In this document: in pieces, positions 55,002 through 64,000 of the stretch
Layout: each line of letters starts with the position of its first letter
How positions within the stretch are numbered: position 1 is the stretch's first letter
NCBI GenBank assembly: GCA_001986395.2
Contig: MQVO02000006.1
Coordinates: forward strand, 1,768,337-1,832,336
Direction of reading: 5' to 3'
Source of the DNA: Irpex lacteus
Taxonomy: Eukaryota; Basidiomycota; Agaricomycetes; Polyporales; Irpicaceae
Length of the DNA stretch: 64,000 bases
Notes under the pieces: generated by a model
Database searches by the model: none
What the model saw: only the letters and a program-made list of their open reading frames with translations
Told to the model about the DNA's origin: nothing
Program-made: the position numbers and the translations under genes

Positions 55002-57334
55002 ATGTCCGACCACAACAACAACGACTCATCCTCAGGTATTTCTGTGCTTTTGCTACCAATAACAACGGCACGCTACGACACGCCGCCTAATCGTGTCAAC
55101 TCCGAGTCCGAAGGGGGGCAACTTCCTGAAAACGCAAGTTCAGAGTCATACCCTTTAGAGAGCTCTGATACACAGTACGATATTTATGCGCATCGTAACA
55201 GATGGTATAGACAACTTACAATGTTATCCACGCTCATACGTATAAACAGACCACTTGATGTTCAAGTTCATATTGAAGAGAGCTACAGACGCAGCCTTCA
55301 ACAAAGCGCCAAGTCCGCTCCGTTGAATCGATTTCTACTCTTTCTACTTGCGCATCTCCTTCCTGCGGCTAGCGATGAGCAGCTTCAGACATCATGGGAG
55401 CAGCTATTGTCTGTTGCTGCTGAAATCTGTAACGAAAACAAGGATATACCTGTCGCCTCTGCGGATGCATCATCTTTCTCCGGCCACGCCGACGACGATG
55501 TGGCCTCGCCTGATCAGCATATAAACGAACTTCAGAAGCTTTTGCTCGCGTAGTAGGTTTATTTTCTGTTATATTATATCCACTCTGACGGTGATGCTTT
55601 ATCCCATGCTAGCTGTAACGCAGATGAGATAGAAACTAGGTATGCTTCCTGGGTCCATCTCTCGAACCAGGTCCTCGAGACGTTGCAGGGCGACGTCGCA
55701 AACAAACTCGAGTCCATCGGACTGCCGCGTCTGGAGGTAATCGGCCCGACCACTCTCATCTTTCAGCGCAATGACAAGAAACATGTCGCTGAGAGCGCTC
55801 AGTATTTCGACATCGACGGGCAGCATGTCGCAGATAGACCACTACAGTGTCCAAATGTGACAGGACTCTCGATAGCAGCTGCCATTAAGACGAACGGTGA
55901 TCCACCATCTGACACCCCATGGGAAGCGACTTGGAAACAACACTCTTCTAAATCGGCTGTCGCTATACCTCACGAAGCACCCGCATGGACCGACATCCTG
56001 CTCAATGTCGAATTGAGAAAGCAGAAGGGCCGCAAGATGGAACCCATCCGGTTACATTATGACGCAAAGTCGGCTGTATGCGACATACCACCTTTCTCGT
56101 TCGGTGCACCCGGAGATGCCGACTTGGAGAAGGTCATCGTTGACAGCGCACTGGACCTGGAGACTTACTCACCACGAAGCCAGAACCAGCGGGATGATGT
56201 CGAAGGCCCGGATGGCGCTGGCCGTCCGGGGATAACGCAGAGAAGTAACAGTGGGAATGCTATTCCTCCAGACTCTGAGAACCCCCAGGATCCCGAGATT
56301 CATCCGCGTCCGTCAGGCTCGATTTCGAGGCCATCGCTCCCTGTGCAGATGGCTATATATGCTGGAGAGCGACTCTCATCCAGCGTAGCAGTTTACCACA
56401 CTATTGGTTTTCTCGTCGTAGGTGAGCTGTGATGAGTCGATCCTACACGAGTCCCCTGACGACTTTACCAGATGACATACTTTGGCTGTGGTGGTTTGAC
56501 CGCGAAGGCACAATCCAATCCCATGGGCTGAACTTCATTACAGATTTCCACGTCTTCGTTTCGCTCCTCGCTATCCTTCAGCAATTTAATCTAAAACATT
56601 GGGGTCGAGACACCCTATTTGGAGTGAATAGCGGGAAATACCAGGACTCCGAGTCTCATGAAATCTATCTACGTTTTCCATCGGGGGACAAGGATGGCCC
56701 GCGGCCTGGCGTAGAGATCACCGTCAAGCTGCTGAGTGGTGCTACGAAAGTTGGCCCATGTAGTACCGACACCAAGCATTACCTCGAAAAAGGTTACATG
56801 AGTTTCGGATACCAGGCTCGTCTGGTCACGACGGGCATTGTGCATCTTTTAGCTCGCTGGAGCCTCTTGCAGCGCTTGGCTGGCGTTTATGCGAGGGACG
56901 TCATGGATGGCCTCGGACCTGTCTGCGGGCACACTCCCTCTATCATGGAGACACAGCAACATTTCTCTGTCGACTTGGTTGAGAACGTTCTGGGTATTCA
57001 AAGGACGGGATCGAAGAAGCGATATCGCATGCGTCGTATCTTAGTCTGTTACAAACTCTCGCCGATAACAGACCTCAAAGACCTAGACTTAATGACGGTA
57101 TGGCTTGATTGTTTTAGATGTGCGTGAAGTCCATTCCTATCACCGGCCTTTTTTTGTTCAATGCTGACATGCAGCACAGGCCATTTCGCGCTCTGGAAAC
57201 AAAATTTGCACCATCGTGATATCCGTCCACAGAATCTTTTGTATCGAAGACTTCGCAATAACGGCATCATGGGCTTTCTTCAAGACCACAAATATCATAA
57301 CTACACCCCGGCTAGCGATAATCAGAAATTTTAG
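55002..57334 (+). CDS. FunK1-family protein, truncated after the catalytic loop (copy 2)
   Basis: Tandem paralogue of 52250-54552 with the same four-exon plan. It starts MSDHNNNDSSSGISVLLLPI; the first intron splits a Tyr codon to give CNADEIETRY. The FunK1 signature SSSVAVYHTIGFLVV is spliced to DDILWLWWFDREGTIQSHGL. The last intron splits a Cys codon, giving CHFALWKQNLHHRDIRPQNL, again with HRD and Asn. As in copy 1, the DFG-equivalent is replaced by Asp-His-Lys (GFLQDHKYHNY), and the protein stops 12 residues later at 57332-57334. Similarity across exons and a clean open frame suggest selection to keep it; a regulator or pseudokinase role is an inference. Confidence 0.72.
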
Positions 57335-57546
57335 CCGCGAGGCTCTTGCTTGCAGAGCAGATATGTCGTTACATATCATATATCTTTCGTCCCTAAACAT
57401 GCCACTTATTACTACTAATGAAGAGATCATTTCTTTACCTCAATCAATGTGTGTCTGGTATGTTTCATCTCGCTGTCTGTCACGCAAAAATACGAGTCGT
57501 ACTCGATTAATGTTCCATTGAATCACATTACAAACAATTTCATTTC

Positions 57547-60500
57547 TCAAAGGGCACCCTCAAACAACAGCTTCCTCGGCTTGCTAACAGTAGGTGCTGG
57601 AGTGATCAAAGCTGGCCTGCAAAAAGTGTCGTGCCGTCAAAATGTCGTCAAAATGTCGTCAAAATGTCGTCGCATGGGTCATGGATGGGAAAGGGAAACC
57701 GACGATGGGTGATCAAAGTACGTACATGGATGTTCCTGTGTTTGCAGCGGGGTTGCCCATGATGATGCTCTCAGAGACACCCGCGATGCTGTCTGTCTTG
57801 CCTAGAGCTGACGCATCGAACAAGTGGTCTGTCGTCTTCTCGAATGAAGCGAGCATCAGAACACTGTCCTTCATCTTTGCTACACCAAACCGTGTGATAC
57901 CCAATACTTCGCCCTATAAGATACACGATGTCAGTTCCCATCTCTCTATCAGACGGAGAGTGAAAACTGGCCTTGTAAGACATGATGTCTCCAAGAAGCA
58001 TAACATGCCGAGGGTCGATGCTCATACCGTGACTCGCCATTGTGTACTGAATCTCATTGATGATCGTCCGACGGGCTGCCTCAATACCCAGTACCTGGGC
58101 CGTCTCGATGACGTGGTTAGACGTCGTATGCTCTCCAATAATCCCTACAAAGACGTGAGAACGTCCTTCGCGCTTGAGAGACACATTTACTGTACCTTGC
58201 GTCGTCATAACTTTCTGCAGTCCATATCCTTCGACGAGCAGCTCCTTGTCGCCTTTCTTACCACGAGCGTCGTCTTTCTCTTTGATGTTGATGATTGCTC
58301 TACGAATGGTGGGTACTCCCTACAAAACATATCAGCAGTATGCACTGGCCACACTCTGAGACACTGTTCACCTTTACGACCACATCCGGTAGTAGCCGTT
58401 TGAGCTCTCGCAGGCGATAGTACTTGTCCGGACCATCAACATAGAGCCTAAGACGATTTTTCCGTGGAAGAACGGTGATAGTCTGGAGGCCATTGAGCAA
58501 ACGCGGAAATACATACGACAATAGTTAGTGACGCCTACCTCTTGTTTGACCTTCAACTTCTTGGCAGCGACTATCGCCCACTTGATGTCGTCAAGCGAAA
58601 GTTCGAGCTGTTCGACGAGTTAATCATGGGCTGTATATCTGGTCCTTTGAGACCTACCTGCAAGTCTTGAATAGTCTTGGTATCGATTATAATGCCAATG
58701 TACGTATACTCAGGTGCCCATGCTTCCTCCAGAACTGATGCGATCTACGTAGTGCAAAACTCAGCTGACAACCAAGACGCACAATGTGATAATGACCCAC
58801 GTCACCCAACATTGTCTTCTCCAATCGGCCTTTCACAATACGCGCAGATGCCTCGTTGTCGCTTGTAACAAGCTTACAGCTGATAATTGGCGTGCTGATC
58901 GCCTTTGCAGCGTTGATGATCTCTTTGATACGAGGTACACCGAGAGTGACGTTCATGGATGCAACACCAGCAAAATGGAACGTCTTCAACGTCATTTGCG
59001 TACCGGGCTCTCCAATGGACTGGGCGCCGACAGCACCGACGGTAGAGCCTGTTAGCGTGTCTCTATCAGGAACGAGTATACTCATTGTTGATGATAGCAC
59101 TGACCTGGTTCTATCTTTGCCTTGACGTACTTCTTCCAGCAAATATCGAGGAAGGTCTTCAACTGCTGATCAGTGACCTTCATCTTGTTATCGACTATAG
59201 CCTTCTCAGCATCTGTACAAGTCTATTTGTTAGCGACAGTAAATATATGAGAACAGCAGTACAGGCAGCTTACCAGTTGCACCCATGGACAGATCAGTAT
59301 CCTCGTCCCACTCTTCTTCACGCTCCAGAGCTTCGAACATCCCCCGACTCTTGCGCTGTTCGGCCAATTTCTGAGCCACGTTCTCAGAAATGAAGCCACG
59401 TAGGGTCGCGAGATATGCTGCAGTACACTCCGTGGTGAACTTCTTCTTTGATAGCTCTCGGTCGACCGTCTCCATGATCTCGAATGGGAGGAGACCACGG
59501 GCACGACGCGTCGCAATGGACTATTGACAAACATAAGTGCGACTATACTTGAGAAGAAAGGGGAAAGATGCTTGCCGACGCGTGACTCCAAGCTCTCGTC
59601 AATTCGACCGGCTGCGCGTCACCCTCCAGACAAGCCGGGTCGAGTCCATCGTCACCATACCGGAATTGGACGACCCCGCCCGTAGCGTTCCTTACCGACG
59701 AATCATAATGTGTAACGAGATCCTCGAGGGCTTTCATGAGACGACGTTGCATGTATCCAGTCTCAGCAGTCTTGACAGCAGTGTCGACAAGACCCTCACG
59801 ACCAGAGATGGCGTGGAACAGAAACTCGGTGGCGGTGAGACCGGTGTAGAAGCTGTTTCGGACGAAACCTTTCGACGGTGGTTCTCGAGATTTCTTTGGG
59901 AAGTGAGGAAGCGAGCGATCTTGGAATCCATCAGGGACACGATGGCCCGCGATGATCTGTTGTCCGACACAAGCCACCATTTGCGAGACGTTAATGACCG
60001 AACCTACGTCTTTGGTGAGTCTCGAGCCTCTTTAAGAGTCGCATAAAGTACCTTTCGAACCACAGGTGGCCATGATCAACGGGGCATTGTGTCTGCTTAG
60101 CTCTCTCATGCAGATCTCTCCGACCTTGTCACGGACATTAGACAACACGGACGAGATCATCGCTTCCAAAGTCTGCTCCTGATCACATCCCGGCTTGTTC
60201 TCCAGTAGCCCCTTCTTTGCCCGTGCGATAAGGTCATCACATTCCGCGTACGCTCGCTGTACCATCGAATCCTTCAAACGAGATAGCTCAGGCCCAGGAA
60301 TGACGTCGTTGATACCCAGAGAGAAACCATAGTTGGCTGCAGCGTGAAAAGTCAGTGCCATTGAACATAATGATGAGAAGTCACGTACCCAGATATCTAG
60401 CGCAAAGCTTCGCGAGGCGACCCATAGCTGCCGCAGCCTCGTGCGGCCCATAGTCTCTCATTATAACACCGAATATCGACTTCTTCTTGCCACTACCGAC

Positions 60501-62836
60501 AGTAGCCTTATCCATGACACCGCACATGATCTCGCTGTTAACAACGACGAGCCATCCGTCATTCGGAGACATGTCCGATGCAGGCTTCATACGCGGATAA
60601 CACTGAGGGTTCGGTTTCTCTTCTTTGTTGCACTTGGACTCGACGTTTACCATAACATTGCTCTGCTTATTCGGGCGCATAAGGACACTGAAAACCTGTT
60701 TGCCTGTCCATAGACGAACAGGTTTCCAGATTGTAGGCGGAGGAATGTCGATTTGCATGTTGGCGTCGCCGAAATACGAGCATATCTGCGTGAATTGGCG
60801 TCTGTCGAAAAAGCGGTCGCGGCGGGAAAGAAGGTAGGAGGCGGTGATGAAATCTTGGATGGCGGCGATGACGGGTTCTCCGTTACGGGGTGTGACGAGG
60901 TTGTGCTTTACGCTCATTAACTCAAGAGCTTCCGTACGTGCTTCCTCGGTTTGAGGGACGTCTATGGAGCGAATTAGTGTATGTTTCACAGTCGTGCCAG
61001 ATAACTCACGCAAGTTCATTTCGTCACCGTCGAAATCGGCATTGTATGGACCGCAGACACACTCGTTCAGCCGGAATGATCTCCACGGACGGACTTTCAC
61101 CTACTGAAAATGAGAAAAAGTGTAGAACCACAATTAAACAACTTACTCGATGACACATGATTGAAAGCTATGGGGAATTGAGCATCAATTTCCTCGAATA
61201 CAAAACTACCGACATACCTTGTGCAGACTAGGCTGGCGATTGAACAACACGATATCACCATCAATGATATGCCGCTCAACAACGTCCCCAACCCTCAATC
61301 CATCCGCGACCGCATTGCGATTACCAAACTTCAAATACTTCTTGAACCCGCTGCTCCCCGCCGTCACATAATTTGCACCAGGATGAAGATCACACCCGTT
61401 CCTCACCGCTTTCTTCAACAGGTCGATATTATGCGCCGTAACGCGTTCCGGATACGTCAGGATTTTTGCAACGCGTTCCGGCACAGCAACCTCGTCGATG
61501 TTCAAGTTGGGATCAGGCGAGATGACAGTCCGTCCCGAGAAGTCGACACGCTTTCCTGACAAGTTCCCTCGGAAACGACCCTGCTTGCCCTTCAGGCGCT
61601 GGCAAAACCCTCGAATCGGCTTTTGGCCCATCTGCGAGGGCACGCCAGGTAGCTCGGAGTTGATGTACATGGCTATCGAGAGCTGAAGGAAATCCCATTG
61701 TTCCTGTGGACAGAGGGCGAGATCATGAGTATGCTGGGGCGAATTAGAGCTGAGGTGAGTGACTGATGCTGACCATAAACTTCGCAGTAGGTGCACCTTT
61801 GGCGAGCCTTGCTTGATGAGGGCATTCGTGAATACAATCTCGGGTCAACTTCACGGTAAGGTCGTCCTCGTTTGAAGCGCCATCTTGAGCAACAGAAGGT
61901 CGTATACAAACAGGAGGCACGGAGATGTACTGCCATATGTACTCTTCCGGTCGAGCGTACTCAGGACGCAAACCGAGAAGCTCACAGTCCTCGTCTGACA
62001 TCCGCTTGAACAGGTCCAGGACTTTCAAGGGGTTAAGCTCCTCGTGTACAGCACGATTCACATATATGCCAAGTTCTTTCTGCGCCTCGATGGCCGACGA
62101 GAACGTCTTCTTCCATTTCTCCATCTCTTCAGCGGTCTTCTTGGCGCGGAATTTGTCGTGGATGATCTTCAAGGCACCAGCCTTCTTCACAGCACCATTC
62201 GTTGACGCACAGTAAGGGCAGTATACGGTCTTCCTGGCTAGGGTGTTCACGGACTTGATGAGGGCCTGTCGATGGATATTCTCGAGTCCTGGTCTACGGA
62301 ATCGCTTTAGGTAAGACCGACGATCCGGTTCCTCAAGTAGTACTCTGGCGCATGACTGTACACTCTGAGCACATATAGCGAGATTCATTATAAGGATACG
62401 CACCTTGCATATACACTGTAGTATACCGATAGTGTGCTTAAAATATCCTATGTGAAACACGGGTACGGCGAGCTTGATGTACGCATAGTGCCCGACACAT
62501 TCGACCGACGAGAGCCCGCACGTCTCACAGAACGCGCTCTTCTCTGTTGTACCCTATGCGTTAGAGTGATAAGCTTCAGTTGTCCGTTGAGAGAGGGACC
62601 ACGCACCAGACGTCTATCGAGCACACCATCCTTGACGGGAAGCCGGTCGGCGGCGGTATATTAGGTCGCGATGTGTGACCCTCAAATTCTGAGACCTTGA
62701 CGGTGTCTTGGTTGTTGAGGATGCTAAACTGGAGCTTCTTACTGGAAGTTATTGACGTTCAGTACGAAACAAAGGTGGAATGTCTGAAGAGAACGTACAT
62801 GACTTTGGGTGCCTGGTGGGACACTGACTCCTTCAT
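57547..62836 (-). CDS. RPC1: RNA polymerase III largest subunit RPC1
   Basis: Catalytic subunit of the polymerase that makes tRNA, 5S and U6 RNA; about 1400 residues in many exons. It starts [12 protein letters not shown]; splicing gives [20 protein letters not shown]. The zinc-bearing clamp has [20 protein letters not shown]. Key motifs are [40 protein letters not shown], the magnesium site [11 protein letters not shown] with the His restored by an intron, the trigger loop [20 protein letters not shown] and [20 protein letters not shown]. The C-terminus is [18 protein letters not shown], and a last exon (57621-57547) gives [20 protein letters not shown]. Two single-base frame breaks appear in exon 2 (62660-62681); the rest reads well, so assembly error is likely. 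Confidence 0.95.
57634..57672. repeat. 11 bp tandem repeat in the last RPC1 intron
   Basis: Three perfect units of CGTCAAAATGT followed by a partial one, inside the intron just before the last exon of RPC1. No regulatory meaning is claimed. Confidence 0.7.
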
Positions 62837-63139
62837 CGTGCCAATGTGTGGTTTTACGCCTTTATTGAATTGAGTTGTGACAATAATACACGTTACAGAA
62901 CCTCTATTTCGTTCTTGCTATGAGTTTGCAAACATGAGGAGCCAAGGCCAGAGTTATTGAAGGAGTCAAGAATTGCAGCCACCGGCGACCAAAAGCCAAA
63001 GCAGAAATTGAATCATGGGCGCCTTGATCGCTGAACGCCTGATAGGCGCGCGTGACGGGGATGTGACACACGCCAGGACGCGACTGCACTTGCGCGTCCT
63101 CGACCACTCGCATCTCAATCTCCTCTCTCATTCACGAAC
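62837..63139. promoter_or_regulatory. Divergent RPC1/SCL1 promoter region
   Basis: 303 bp serve both the Pol III subunit gene (-) and the proteasome gene (+). No PACE-like proteasome element or TATA box was recognised with confidence. Confidence 0.45.
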
Positions 63140-64000
63140 ATGTCCAGAACATCTTACGACAGGTTTGTAAGAGCTAACAATGAAAGGATAAGCTGCTAAT
63201 GAAAAGCTTGTTTGTGTAGGTACCTCACTGTCTTCTCGCCTGAAGGACGGTTATATCAAGTCGGTGAGTAGACTGCTTTAGCAAGATGCCCAGACTTTGA
63301 CGAATATGTTGCGCAGAATATGCCTTCAAGGCGATAACGGGGTCTGGACATACCGCCATCTCTGTGCGAGGCAAAGATACGGCGGTTGTGATCACACAGA
63401 AGAAAGTCCCAGTGCGTAACTGCGCCATTAGCCAAACTACACAGATCTCAGTCATTGCCCGCTACAGGACAAGCTGCTCGATTCCTCCACCATCACTCAC
63501 TTGTACAGTATAACGCCAACGATAGGAGTTGTTATGACAGGACTCATTGGTGCGTACAATTTGCCCTTCATTGCCTGTAAGGTTTGACTGACTGCTCTGT
63601 TTACAGCCGATGCACAAGCCAAGTGTACCGCGCACGATCAGAAGCCGCCGACCACAGGTACAAATTCGGCTACGAGATCACACCCGACGCACTCGCCCGA
63701 AGACTGGCGAACATCAACCAAGTGTACACCCAACGAGCGGCCATGCGACCTCTGGGCATCTGTACGCTCATCACCCAAAGTCTATTGTGAATTGCTAACA
63801 GTGTGCATGTAGCCATGATCCTCATCGGGATTGACCCAGAGTTCGGCCCTCAAATATTCAAACTCGACCCGGCAGGCTACTTTGTCGGTTTCCATGCCAC
63901 AGCCGCAGGACAGAAACAACAAGAGGCGATGAACCACCTGGAGAAGAAGTGGAAGAAGCTGGATTCGGAGGAGGTGCTGATGACGCTGCCAAGGCTGGAA
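63140..64000 (+). CDS. SCL1: 20S proteasome subunit alpha (Scl1/PSMA6), partial
   Basis: Alpha-ring subunit of the 20S core proteasome. Exons: 63140-63162, 63220-63263, 63317-63411, 63468-63549, 63608-63761 and 63813 to the window edge. The sequence runs [72 protein letters not shown], then [36 protein letters not shown] and [20 protein letters not shown]. The YQVEYA and [19 protein letters not shown] motifs place it in the Scl1/PSMA6 group. Within exon 5 the frame shifts by one base between ADAQA and VYRAR (about 63618-63625). The C-terminus lies outside the window. Confidence 0.94.

Noticed and set aside
57642..58403. 253-codon + strand open frame
   Set aside because: It is antisense to the C-terminal exons of RPC1, which have clear family motifs.

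Overview
The window looks like nuclear DNA of a basidiomycete fungus, most likely an agaricomycete. Genes are densely packed on both strands and cut by many 50-70 bp introns with GTRNGY-type donors and CTRAY-like branch sites. Several families are typical of mushrooms, including the fungal-specific kinase family FunK1. Species was not determined. Layout: positions 1 to about 14150 are an AT-rich nest of mobile DNA with no intact host gene. A broken Ty3/gypsy retrotransposon (RT, RNase H and integrase fragments) is split by at least three insertions of another repeat family. That family also forms tandem units of about 720 bp and a large inverted repeat (about 5.9-7.8 kb against 8.8-10.7 kb). 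The nest also holds a 225 bp MITE-like element, a 1.8 kb element with terminal inverted repeats, two palindromes that look like that element collapsed onto its own ends, and tRNA-derived sequences. Positions 14151-15161 are a purine-rich transition without a convincing gene. From 15162 the sequence is gene-rich and GC-richer. In order: GRC3 (-), TSR2 (+), cyclin C (-), mitochondrial malate dehydrogenase (+), RPL35 (-), an unknown conserved-looking protein (+), a coiled-coil membrane protein (-), a Trp/Gly-rich unknown (-), an STB6-like protein (+), a small membrane protein (+), a CCDC47 homologue (-), an unknown (+), a Cdc25/rhodanese protein (+), DDB1 (-), a monoglyceride-lipase-like hydrolase (+), a short/branched-chain acyl-CoA dehydrogenase (+) and the mitochondrial glycine carrier HEM25 (-). 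Positions 48.6-57.3 kb are an accessory island of FunK1-related sequences. Two C-lobe genes or pseudogenes come first, followed by a tandem pair of genes holding only the N-terminal half of the family plus the catalytic loop. No complete kinase is visible. The right end returns to housekeeping genes: RNA polymerase III largest subunit RPC1 (-) and proteasome alpha subunit SCL1 (+, cut by the window edge). Themes: divergent promoters link GRC3/TSR2 (both ribosome biogenesis), cyclin C/MDH1, DDB1/MGL and RPC1/SCL1. The mitochondrial genes MDH1, ACADSB and HEM25 serve the TCA cycle, branched-chain amino-acid breakdown and haem synthesis. Notable points are a 6-nt microexon in MDH1, the split kinase island, the collapsed-TIR palindromes, and single-base frame breaks in RPC1 and SCL1 that may be assembly errors. 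All calls were made by reading translations and splice junctions by eye; no database search was run.
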